Positions 1 through 5,679 of a stretch of DNA of 6,003 nt are shown here, piece by piece. This DNA comes from an uncultured Clostridia bacterium (GTDB lineage Bacteria > Bacillota > Clostridia > Oscillospirales > Oscillospiraceae), in contig CAMELY010000087.1 of the NCBI GenBank assembly GCA_945926565.1, positions 1-6,003 on the forward strand. Reading direction: 5' to 3'. A model generated the notes under the pieces. It did not search any database. It saw only the letters and a list, made by a program, of their open reading frames with translations, and was not told where the DNA came from. Each line of letters opens with the position of its first letter. Position 1 is the first letter of the stretch. The position numbers and the translations under genes are program-made.

Positions 1-16
1 TCAGCTTGTCAAAGAA
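1..16 (+). repeat. Left terminal inverted repeat of the IS
   Basis: The first 16 bases, TCAGCTTGTCAAAGAA, match the inverted right end (TCAGCCTGTCAAAAAA) at 14 of 16 positions, and similarity continues weakly to about base 20. It should be the transposase binding and cleavage site. The repeat begins at the first base of the window, so its outer limit could lie further left. On the minus strand it contains TTGACA (12 to 7) facing outward. Confidence 0.85.
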
Positions 17-51
17 CCCCGGTTTTCAACGAGCGAAAACCGGGGTTCTTT
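11..51. terminator. 17-bp perfect hairpin at the left end of the IS
   Basis: The arms 11-27 and 35-51 are exact reverse complements (17 bp) around a 7-nt loop. The outer part of each arm is AAAGAA/TTCTTT, so either strand ends the hairpin with a U-rich run. It could therefore stop transposase transcripts on the minus strand and transcripts entering the IS from the left on the plus strand. It overlaps the end of the transposase gene: the TGA stop (28-26) lies at the loop edge, and the last six or so sense codons lie in the other arm. The terminator role is inferred from structure. Confidence 0.7.
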
Positions 52-1456
52 CATGAAAACGGATAAAAAGCATAAAATAGGAGTAGAGGCAGGAGTTCTT
101 CCAACTCCAAACTGCCAGTTTTTTCAGGTTCATGGCAGCAAACTTTAGCCTCACCCAGGAAGCAACCCGAGCCAGGCCTCTATGGTGTGTATATCTCATG
201 CCGTGTTTTTCTTTTGCGTCCGCAAAGACCCGTTCAATCGTTTCCTTGCGCTGCGCATAGAGCGCTTTGCCCAGCTCTGTCTTGCGCAGCTGTTCCACCA
301 AATCCAGGTGCTCCTGCCAGATGTGGGTGTTGAAAACCTTCTGTCCTTTTTCGGTTGCTCCACATTTTGCCTTGCCCGGGCAATATACACATTCCTTTGG
401 TACACTCCGGTAAGTGCGTTTTCCATTGCGGTCTGTAGTCGTATGCCGCAAAACACCGCCATTGGGGCAAAAGTATTCGTCCGCTGCCGGATTATATTCA
501 TATTTCCAGGGACGATACCTGTCCAACTTCCCTTTGTACCGAGTATATGGCAGGATCGGGATATTGCTGTCATCTAATGTCTTCTTTGCAATCCAAGGAG
601 TTTTGTAGCCTGCGTCCATAACAATAAATTTGCCATTTCCGGGAAATCTTGCGGTGACAGAATTGTATACGGCGTCCCAGGCCACACTGTCGTGGATGTT
701 TCCGGCGGTGACCTCTACAGCCAACACAATCCCTCGTTTGTCACTGGCTGTGTGTGCTTCATATGCGAATTGCCGTTCATGCTCACCCTTCACAAACATA
801 CCACAATCCGGATCTGTGGTTGAGACAGTCTTTTCTACCGTTGCCCCTCCGGAAGGGCCGCCCTGGTCATCGTCATCATCATCTTCAATGGGCTTTTTGC
901 CCAGCTTAGCTCGTTCCGCGTTTACCTCTTCCCGCAGCTGCTGTTCATAGATTTTCGCTGCCTTGGCAACCTGTTCCTTTCGGAATTTCTTTTTGTTGGC
1001 AGACGCCTTAATGTGAGTCCCGTCAATAAAGACAACACTGGGTTCTACCATCCGGTTGTTAATCGCCTTGTTAAGAATATGCGCGAAGATTTCTTCCGTC
1101 AGTTCCGGCGGAAAACGCTTGCAGAAGGCATAGCTCACTGTGGCAAAATGGGGGATTTCATCCAGAAGTCCATAGCCGAGGAACCAACGATAGGACAGCG
1201 TGTCATTGATCCGCTCATAGGTCTGTCGCAGCGATGGGATGCCGAACAAATGCTGGATCAGCACCATCTTGATCAGCACTACCGGGTCTGTACCTGGCCT
1301 GCCGTTTGTATGGCAATAGTAAGGTGACAGGCGTTCGTACAGCCATTCATAATCCATGACCTTCTCTATTTTCCGCAGCAGATGGTCTTTGGGCACCAGT
1401 GCATCTAAATCTGTAATCACTGGCTCCTGCCGGGCATCTTTTCTCCACTGTTCCAT
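26..1456 (-). CDS. IS1182-family-like DDE transposase
   Basis: This 476-residue protein should catalyse cutting and joining of the IS ends. An N-terminal InsH/DUF772-type region (about residues 15-95, including GRPGTDPVVLIKM and GIPSLRQTYERI) is typical of IS5/IS1182-type transposases. The likely catalytic triad is D145 (FIDGTHIKAS), D281 (IVMDAGYKT) and E408 (ETIERVFADAKEKHGMR, with the conserved E-x6-K spacing to K415). Between D145 and D281 lies a charged insert (about 155-205) ending in a run of six Asp. A cysteine cluster (C330, C356, C359, C365) precedes the last domain and may bind metal, as in IS1182-like relatives. The ATG at 1456 is preceded by a purine-rich AAGGGGG site. The length is normal for the family, with no frameshift. 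The last codons lie inside the left-end hairpin. Function is confident; the exact IS name is not assigned. Confidence 0.93.
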   Translation of the reverse strand: MEQWRKDARQEPVITDLDALVPKDHLLRKIEKVMDYEWLYERLSPYYCHTNGRPGTDPVVLIKMVLIQHLFGIPSLRQTYERINDTLSYRWFLGYGLLDEIPHFATVSYAFCKRFPPELTEEIFAHILNKAINNRMVEPSVVFIDGTHIKASANKKKFRKEQVAKAAKIYEQQLREEVNAERAKLGKKPIEDDDDDDQGGPSGGATVEKTVSTTDPDCGMFVKGEHERQFAYEAHTASDKRGIVLAVEVTAGNIHDSVAWDAVYNSVTARFPGNGKFIVMDAGYKTPWIAKKTLDDSNIPILPYTRYKGKLDRYRPWKYEYNPAADEYFCPNGGVLRHTTTDRNGKRTYRSVPKECVYCPGKAKCGATEKGQKVFNTHIWQEHLDLVEQLRKTELGKALYAQRKETIERVFADAKEKHGMRYTHHRGLARVASWVRLKFAAMNLKKLAVWSWKNSCLYSYFMLFIRFHERTPVFAR

Positions 1457-1461
1457 GACTT

Positions 1462-1498
1462 CGCCCCCTTTTCCTCTATTATACAGGAAAAGGGGGCG
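1462..1498 (-). promoter_or_regulatory. Transposase promoter inside a ribosome-site-masking hairpin
   Basis: A perfect 14-bp inverted repeat (1462-1475 and 1485-1498) surrounds a 9-nt loop containing TATAAT on the minus strand (1483 to 1478), a consensus -10 box. I see no good -35 box at 16-18 bp. Transcription starting about 7 nt downstream would begin within the proximal arm, so the transcript would lack the distal arm. The ribosome binding site (AAGGGGG, about 7 nt before the ATG at 1456) lies in the proximal arm. RNA reading in from outside would contain both arms and could hide that site. The hairpin and -10 box are seen; the regulatory effect is inferred by analogy with ISs that block translation from external transcripts (for example IS10 and IS50). 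Confidence 0.65.
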
Positions 1499-1507
1499 TT
1501 GTGGGAC

Positions 1508-1523
1508 TTTTTTGACAGGCTGA
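1508..1523 (-). repeat. Right terminal inverted repeat of the IS
   Basis: Read inward on the minus strand it is TCAGCCTGTCAAAAAA, matching the left end at 14 of 16 positions. It lies upstream of the transposase gene. Its outer edge touches the hairpin at 1524-1555. On the plus strand it contains a consensus TTGACA (1512-1517) facing out of the element. Confidence 0.85.
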
Positions 1524-1559
1524 GCGCAGGAACCGATGAACGACGGTTCCTGCGCTTTT
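1524..1559. terminator. Hairpin terminator after asnB, abutted by the IS
   Basis: The arms 1524-1535 and 1544-1555 form a perfect 12-bp GC-rich stem with an 8-nt loop. On the plus strand the stem is followed by TTTT (1556-1559), giving a short rho-independent terminator for transcripts converging from the left. In the asnB direction (minus) the stem is preceded by AAAA but followed immediately by the IS end (TCAGCC), with no U-run. The A-stem-U symmetry suggests a former two-way terminator whose asnB-side U-run was moved away by the insertion. The stem is certain; the history is inferred. Confidence 0.75.
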
Positions 1560-1571
1560 GCATAGCTAAAA

Positions 1572-3410
1572 TTATGTCAACTTATAGGTGACCATCCAGT
1601 GGTTGAGCTGAATCAGCCAGGCAATCATCTGGGGCCCCGCCATGAGCTGACCGAACCAGGGCTTTCCATAGTCCCCGGCGTCCGCCAGCAGGCCCTGCTC
1701 CAGGGCCCGGTGATCCACCACATTGTGGATGGGGGCGTTGGGGTCGGATAGGATCTCCCGCAGCCGGGCCTTGGCCAGCTGCTCAAAGAGGGGGTTGTGG
1801 GTCTTGGGATAGGGGGACTTGGGCCGCAGGCGGACGTCCTCCGGCAGCAGCCCGAAGGCGGCGTCCCGCAGCACCTGCTTGCGCACCCCGTCCCTGCTCT
1901 TCATCTCCCAGGGGATGTTCCAGACGTATTCCAGCAGCTGGTGGTCGCAGAAGGGCACCCGCACCTCCAGGCCGGAGTACATGCTCATCCGATCCTTCCG
2001 ATCCAGCAGGTTGGTCATAAACCAGTTCAGGTTGAGCCAGCCGATCTCCCGGCGGAGCACCTCCTCCGGGGACTCCCCTTCCAGTCTGGGGGTCTCCGCC
2101 CGGCTCTCCCGGCAGCGGAACCGGGCGTATTCCTCCAGCTCCAGTCCCTGGACAATGCCTTTGTCCAGCACCGCCGTCCGGGCGGAGAAGTCCATGCACC
2201 AGGGGAAGGTGCCGCTCTCCAGCATATCCTTCCGGTGAAACCAGGGATAGCCCCCGAAAATCTCGTCGGAGCACTCCCCGGAGAGGGCCACGGTGTGGTT
2301 TTTCCGGATCTCCCGGCAGAAGTAGAGGAGGGAGGAGTCCACATCCGCCATGCCGGGATAATCCCGGGCCTCGGTGGCCGCCTCCAGCAGCTCCACCAGC
2401 GGTTCCTGGGGACAGGTGAGCACCCGATGCCGGGTGCCGAAGGCCTGGCTCATCCGCTCCACCCAGGGCCAGTCGGCGTCCGGCTGGAAGGCGCTGGCGT
2501 GGAAGAACTCCCGGTTGCCGGTGTAGTCGAAGGAGTAGGTCTCCAGTGGCGGCCTGCCCTGGGCCTCATATTCCCGGGCGGCCACGGCGGTGATGATGGA
2601 GGAGTCCAGCCCACCGGAGAGCAGGGTGCACAGCGGCACGTCGCTGACCAGCTGCCGTCGGATGGCCCCGGTGAGCAGCCAGCGCAGATGGGCCACCGTG
2701 TCCTCATAATTTTCCTCGTGGGGCAGGCTCTCCAGCTGCCACCAGCGGGAGAGGACGGCGGCCTCCCGCTTCATCCGGAGCATGTGACCGGGGGGCACCT
2801 CAGAGATGCCGGCGAACACCCCGTGGCCCGGGGTGCGGGCGGGATTGACCGCCAGAATCTCCTGCCAGGTCTCCCGGTCCGCTTCGGGAGTGAGACCGGG
2901 GTAGCGAAACAGCGCCTTGGGCTCCGAGGCGAAGACCAGGGTTTTGTCCGCCCAGGCGAAGAACAGGGGCTTTACCCCGCACCGGTCCCGGAGTAGCAGC
3001 AGCTCCTCCCCGTCCCAAAAGGCAAAGGCAAAAATGCCCTCTAAGTACTCCCCCACCTCCGGGCCGTACTCCATGCAGGCGTGGAGCAGCACCTCGGTGT
3101 CTGAATGGGTGGAAAACGAATGGCCCAGGGAGGCCAGCCGGCTGCGCAGGGCGTCGGTGTTGTACAGCTCCCCGTTGTAGCAGACGGCACAGGTGCGCCC
3201 CTCCCGGGTGTAGGTCATGGGCTGCTGGCCCTGGGCGGGGTCGATGACCGCCAGACGGCGGTGGGCCAGCAGGCAGTGGGCGTCCCGCCACAGGCCCCGG
3301 TCGTCCGGCCCCCGGCGGGCCAGGGGCTGAATCATGTTCCAGCCCACCACCTGCCACTCCGGGCCCCGGTTGTCTCGGGTAAAGTCACAAAAACCGGCAA
3401 TTCCGCACAT
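1572..3410 (-). CDS. asnB: Asparagine synthetase, glutamine-hydrolysing
   Basis: A cytosolic enzyme of 612 residues that makes asparagine from aspartate, using ATP and ammonia released from glutamine. The N-terminal class II glutamine amidotransferase domain (about 1-190) starts MCGIAGF, so Cys2 becomes the catalytic N-terminal nucleophile once Met is removed. It shows RRGPDDRG (32-39), HRRLAVID (50-57), YNGELYN (78-84) and D104. The synthetase domain (about 220-580) carries the ATP pyrophosphatase loop SGGLDSS (265-271), SGECSDEIFGGYPWF (377-391) and LEVRVPFCD (481-489). All key residues are present and the length suits the bacterial AsnB/AsnO group. An in-frame ATG at 3437 is rejected as the start because AGGAGG (3423-3418) sits 7 nt before the ATG at 3410 and Cys must be residue 2. 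It is the last gene after ktrB and ktrA. An AsnB-like amidotransferase acting on another carboxylate is less likely but possible. Confidence 0.94.
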   Translation of the reverse strand: MCGIAGFCDFTRDNRGPEWQVVGWNMIQPLARRGPDDRGLWRDAHCLLAHRRLAVIDPAQGQQPMTYTREGRTCAVCYNGELYNTDALRSRLASLGHSFSTHSDTEVLLHACMEYGPEVGEYLEGIFAFAFWDGEELLLLRDRCGVKPLFFAWADKTLVFASEPKALFRYPGLTPEADRETWQEILAVNPARTPGHGVFAGISEVPPGHMLRMKREAAVLSRWWQLESLPHEENYEDTVAHLRWLLTGAIRRQLVSDVPLCTLLSGGLDSSIITAVAAREYEAQGRPPLETYSFDYTGNREFFHASAFQPDADWPWVERMSQAFGTRHRVLTCPQEPLVELLEAATEARDYPGMADVDSSLLYFCREIRKNHTVALSGECSDEIFGGYPWFHRKDMLESGTFPWCMDFSARTAVLDKGIVQGLELEEYARFRCRESRAETPRLEGESPEEVLRREIGWLNLNWFMTNLLDRKDRMSMYSGLEVRVPFCDHQLLEYVWNIPWEMKSRDGVRKQVLRDAAFGLLPEDVRLRPKSPYPKTHNPLFEQLAKARLREILSDPNAPIHNVVDHRALEQGLLADAGDYGKPWFGQLMAGPQMIAWLIQLNHWMVTYKLT

Positions 3411-3416
3411 AGACAG

Positions 3417-3459
3417 ACCTCCTAACTGCCTCAGCATATGCCGCCGGCAGTCAGGAGGT
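3417..3459 (-). promoter_or_regulatory. Leader hairpin covering the asnB ribosome binding site
   Basis: In the ktrA-asnB gap the minus-strand RNA can form a 14-bp stem: ACCUCCUGACUGCC (3459 to 3446) pairs with GGCAGUUAGGAGGU (3430 to 3417), with one G-U wobble, around a 15-nt loop. The AGGAGG ribosome binding site of asnB (3423-3418) is wholly inside the downstream arm, paired to CCUCCU. In the opposite strand the wobble position becomes an A-C mismatch, which favours a role in the asnB mRNA. An A-rich tract (AAGAAAAG) precedes the stem, and UCUGUCU follows, too poor in U for a strong terminator. Translation control or partial attenuation is inferred. No known riboswitch class is recognised. 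Confidence 0.65.
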
Positions 3460-3486
3460 GCTTTTCTTGTGTGGGATGTACGTCCC

Positions 3487-4134
3487 TTATTCCGAAATCA
3501 GGTTTCGGAGATCCTTGTCCGCCCCCAGAATCATGACCGCCTCCCCGGGCTGGAAGGTGTGGGAGGGGGTGGGCATAATGTCCAGTTCTCCGTCCCGGCG
3601 GATGCCCAGGACGTTCACCCGGTGCTTCTGCCGGATGGCCAGCTGAGACATGGACTTGCCCACCCACTGCTTGGGTACGGCGATCTCGTAGATGGAGTAG
3701 TCCCCGGTGAGGTCGATATAGTCAAAGACATTGGCGGCGCTGTACCGGACGGCGGCCCAGGAGGCCATCTGCTTTTCCGGATAGATCACATCGTCGGCGC
3801 CGCAGCGGAGCAGGAACTTGGCCTGGACGTCCCGGGCCGCCCGGGCCACCACGAACTTGGCCCCGTGCACCTTGAGCAGGTCGGTGGTCTCCAGAGAGCT
3901 CTGGAAGTCGTCGCCGATGGCCACCACGCAGACGTCAAAATCCGCCACCCCCAGGGAGGCGATAAAGTCCTCGTTGGTGCTGTCGCCGATCTGGGCGTGG
4001 GTCACATATTTCAGCGCCTCGTTCACCCGCTCCTCGTCCTTGTCCACCGCCAGCACCTGGTGATGGAGCTCCCGGAGCTTGACGGCCATGTGGCGGCCGA
4101 AGCGGCCCAGGCCAATGAGCAGTACAGATTTCAT
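3487..4134 (-). CDS. ktrA: KtrA/TrkA-type K+ uptake regulatory subunit (RCK)
   Basis: A 215-residue soluble protein that assembles as a cytosolic ring under the membrane subunit and gates K+ transport on nucleotide binding. The N-terminal RCK Rossmann domain (about 1-135) shows GLGRFG (8-13) for dinucleotide or ATP binding, an acidic residue after the second strand (AVDKDEE, D31), IGDSTNED (49-56) and GADDVIYPE (112-120). The C-terminal RCK_C domain (about 140-215, from YSIYEIAVPKQWVGKS onward) is the part that binds c-di-AMP in studied KtrA proteins. A single RCK_N plus RCK_C unit and this length match KtrA rather than the double-length TrkA of enterobacteria. The ATG at 4134 is preceded by AGGAAGG with a 6-nt gap. 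It begins 16 nt after the ktrB stop, so the two are surely one operon. c-di-AMP binding is known in the family but not tested here. Confidence 0.92.
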   Translation of the reverse strand: MKSVLLIGLGRFGRHMAVKLRELHHQVLAVDKDEERVNEALKYVTHAQIGDSTNEDFIASLGVADFDVCVVAIGDDFQSSLETTDLLKVHGAKFVVARAARDVQAKFLLRCGADDVIYPEKQMASWAAVRYSAANVFDYIDLTGDYSIYEIAVPKQWVGKSMSQLAIRQKHRVNVLGIRRDGELDIMPTPSHTFQPGEAVMILGADKDLRNLISE

Positions 4135-4150
4135 AGACAGCCTTCCTTTC

Positions 4151-5494
4151 TTATCCCACGGTCACCCGCTCCTGGGGGAGCTGGGCCGGTGTGCGGTCGG
4201 TGTTGACAACGGCAAAAATCAGGGTCAGGCCGCCCACCCGGCCGCAGTACATGAGGAAGATGAGCACCAGATGGGAGAGGGCGCTGAGCCCGGGGGTGAG
4301 GCCCAGGGTGAGGCCCACGGTGGCGATGGCGGAGCCGGTCTCAAAGAGGGCGGAGAGCAGGGGCACATTGTCCACGCAGCTGATGAGGATGCCGCTGGAG
4401 AGAAACAGGGCCAGATAGAGGACAAAGATGGTCACCGCGCTGCGCAGCACCTCCGGAGCCAGCCGCCGGCCAAAGGCCTGGGTGCTGCCCTTCTGGCGGA
4501 AGACGGAGACGGCGGATAGCACCAGGACGGCCAGGGTGGTGACCTTGAAGCCGCCGGCGGTGGAGCCGGGGGAGCCGCCCACCAGCATGAGCAGAATCAT
4601 GATCAGCAGGCTGCTCTCGCTGAACTGGGTGAGATCCACCGTGTTGAAGCCTGCGGTACGGGTGGTCATGGACTGGAAGAGGGAGGCCAGAAGCCGCTCT
4701 CCCAAAGGCATTCCCTCCCAGACGGGCCGGGAGAACTCATAGCAGAAAAAGAAGAGGGCGGGGAGGGCCAGCAGCAGGGCGGTGGTGGTGAGCACCAGCT
4801 TGGTCTGGAGCCGGTATGACCGGAAGTGCCACTTGTGCTGGGTCACATCGTCCCAGGTGAGAAAGCCGATGCCGCCAATCACGACGAGGGCGATAATGAC
4901 CAGGTTGACCAGAGGATCCGGGGTATAGCCGGTGAGGGAGGAGAAGGCGCCGGAGCGGCCCTGGAGGTCAAAACCGGCGTTGCAGAAGGCGGAGATGGAG
5001 TGAAAGACGCTGTACCACAGCCCCTGGGGAAGGCCCAGCTTGGGGACAAACCGGATGGCCAGCAGCAGGGCCCCCAGCCCCTCGATGCAGATGGTGCCCC
5101 GCAAAATCCGGTTGGTCATCTTCAAAATGCCGCCCACCTGGGGGGCGGAGATGGACTCCTGCATAATCCACCGCTGCTTGAGCCCGATCTTCCGGCCGGA
5201 GAGCATGGAGATGGCCACTGCCACAGTGACGACCCCCATACCGCCGATCTGGATCAGGATGAGGATAATCAGCTGACCGAAGATGCTCCAGTACTGGACT
5301 GTGTCGTAGACCACCAGGCCGGTGACGCAGGTGGCGGAGGTGGCGGTGAACAGGGCGTCCAGGAAGGGGGTCCACTCCCCCGCCCGGCTGGCCCAGGGCA
5401 GACTCAGCAGCAGCGCGCCGGTCAGAATGATCAGAAGAAAGCCCAGGATGATCACCCGGGCAGGCGTGATACGCTCCAGCAGTCGAGAAAACAC
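4151..5494 (-). CDS. ktrB: KtrB/TrkH-family K+ transporter membrane subunit
   Basis: A 447-residue inner-membrane K+ uptake subunit. It has the four M1-P-M2 repeats of the Trk/Ktr/HKT superfamily, each with a filter glycine: SATCVTGL (G59), SAFCNAGFD (G174), TTRTAGFNT (G282) and SAIATVGLTLG (G394). GGSPGSTAGGFK (306-317) matches the gating loop in the third repeat, and YCGRVGGLT (416-424) lies near the C-terminus. Most of the rest is hydrophobic helix. I choose GTG at 5494 as the start: it follows GGGGGT by 6 nt, opens just before the first helix (SRLLERITPARVIILGF) and gives a length close to well-studied KtrB. The frame stays open to an ATG at 5716, but that stretch crosses a terminator and the promoter. 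Coupling is probably Na+-dependent as in other Ktr systems; this is family knowledge, not visible here. Confidence 0.92.
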   Translation of the reverse strand: MFSRLLERITPARVIILGFLLIILTGALLLSLPWASRAGEWTPFLDALFTATSATCVTGLVVYDTVQYWSIFGQLIILILIQIGGMGVVTVAVAISMLSGRKIGLKQRWIMQESISAPQVGGILKMTNRILRGTICIEGLGALLLAIRFVPKLGLPQGLWYSVFHSISAFCNAGFDLQGRSGAFSSLTGYTPDPLVNLVIIALVVIGGIGFLTWDDVTQHKWHFRSYRLQTKLVLTTTALLLALPALFFFCYEFSRPVWEGMPLGERLLASLFQSMTTRTAGFNTVDLTQFSESSLLIMILLMLVGGSPGSTAGGFKVTTLAVLVLSAVSVFRQKGSTQAFGRRLAPEVLRSAVTIFVLYLALFLSSGILISCVDNVPLLSALFETGSAIATVGLTLGLTPGLSALSHLVLIFLMYCGRVGGLTLIFAVVNTDRTPAQLPQERVTVG

Positions 5495-5495
5495 A

Positions 5496-5506
5496 GGGGC
5501 ACCCCC
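5496..5506 (-). promoter_or_regulatory. ktrB ribosome binding site deciding a GTG start
   Basis: GGGGGT (5506 to 5501) sits 6 nt upstream of the GTG at 5494 and is the only convincing ribosome binding site near the start of the conserved protein. The following GCCCC can pair back on it as a 4-bp GGGG/CCCC hairpin with a GUG loop, which might weaken initiation. The hairpin is small and its effect is uncertain. Confidence 0.6.
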
Positions 5507-5536
5507 AAAAGGCAGAAATTGCGTATGATGCTTTCT

Positions 5537-5565
5537 ATTATAATGCCTCGCAGGGCCGATTGCAA
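5537..5565 (-). promoter_or_regulatory. Sigma-70-type promoter of the ktrB-ktrA-asnB unit
   Basis: On the minus strand TTGCAA (5565-5560, 4 of 6 matches to the -35 consensus) is followed, after exactly 17 bp, by a perfect -10 TATAAT (5542-5537). The predicted start near 5530 leaves a leader of about 35 nt before the ktrB GTG. That is too short for a ydaO-type c-di-AMP riboswitch. The promoter lies just downstream of the terminator of the preceding gene, so the unit is insulated. Confidence 0.8.
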
Positions 5566-5594
5566 TGAGAGGATATCGCCAGAACCCGGGCTGG

Positions 5595-5633
5595 AAAAGA
5601 AAAGCACCGGACTTCCGAAGAAATTCGGTGCTT
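5595..5633 (-). terminator. Rho-independent terminator with UUCG tetraloop
   Basis: On the minus strand AAGCACCG (5633-5626) pairs with CGGUGCUU (5609-5602). One A-C mismatch separates this from an inner 5-bp stem (AUUUC/GAAGU, one G-U) closed by the very stable C(UUCG)G loop. A U-rich run, TTTTCTTTT including the end of the stem (5603-5595), follows. It ends the transcript of the gene at 5680-6003 and separates it from the ktrB promoter. Confidence 0.88.
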
Positions 5634-5679
5634 CCGCACGCCGAAAGTGGCCGGCACGCCCGAGCAAAGGGGCGGGATA

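Larger units (their letters stand above)
1..1523 (-). mobile_element. Complete IS1182-like insertion sequence
   Basis: The element is bounded by imperfect terminal inverted repeats (1-16 and 1508-1523, both reading TCAGCYTGTCAAARAA from outside in) and holds one intact transposase gene on the minus strand. Its base composition is far less GC-rich than the genes to its right, which fits an element acquired from elsewhere. Each end carries a long perfect hairpin (11-51 and 1462-1498). Intact repeats and an uninterrupted transposase suggest a potentially active, fairly recent insertion. The right end abuts the hairpin that follows asnB. Target-site duplication cannot be judged because the left flank lies outside the window. 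Assignment to the IS1182 group rests on the transposase domain order, its length and its cysteine cluster, not on a database match. Confidence 0.9.

Noticed and set aside
870..890. Short trinucleotide-like repeat in the transposase
   Set aside because: It only encodes the Asp run (residues 192-197) in the charged insert, with mixed GAT/GAC codons. It is low-complexity coding sequence, not an independent repeat element.
1797..2996. 399-codon open frame on the plus strand opposite asnB
   Set aside because: It lies fully antisense to a gene with all asparagine synthetase motifs. Its Gly/Pro/His/Gln-rich translation is what GC-rich codons give in the opposite frame, and no ribosome site or domain is evident.
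3411..3437. N-terminal extension of asnB to the ATG at 3437
   Set aside because: It would bury the nucleophilic Cys, place AGGAGG inside the coding region and start in a hairpin loop without its own ribosome site.
3417..3470. Rho-independent terminator on the plus strand (stem followed by TGCTTTTCTT)
   Set aside because: A stem plus T-rich run is visible in that direction, but no plus-strand gene lies upstream and the stem has an A-C mismatch in that sense. The asnB-mRNA reading explains it better.
3411..3486. T-box leader controlling asnB by tRNA-Asn
   Set aside because: The gap is only 76 nt, far shorter than a T-box leader, and no AGGGUGGNACCGCG-like T-box motif is present.
3334..4206. 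290-codon plus-strand open frame across ktrA
   Set aside because: It is antisense to a confident RCK protein and spans the ktrA-asnB gap and hairpin. Its composition is that of a GC-rich shadow, with no recognisable domain.
5495..5600. ydaO-type c-di-AMP riboswitch before ktrB
   Set aside because: Such riboswitches often control ktr genes, but the leader after the predicted start site is only about 35 nt, far too short, and no matching motifs are seen.
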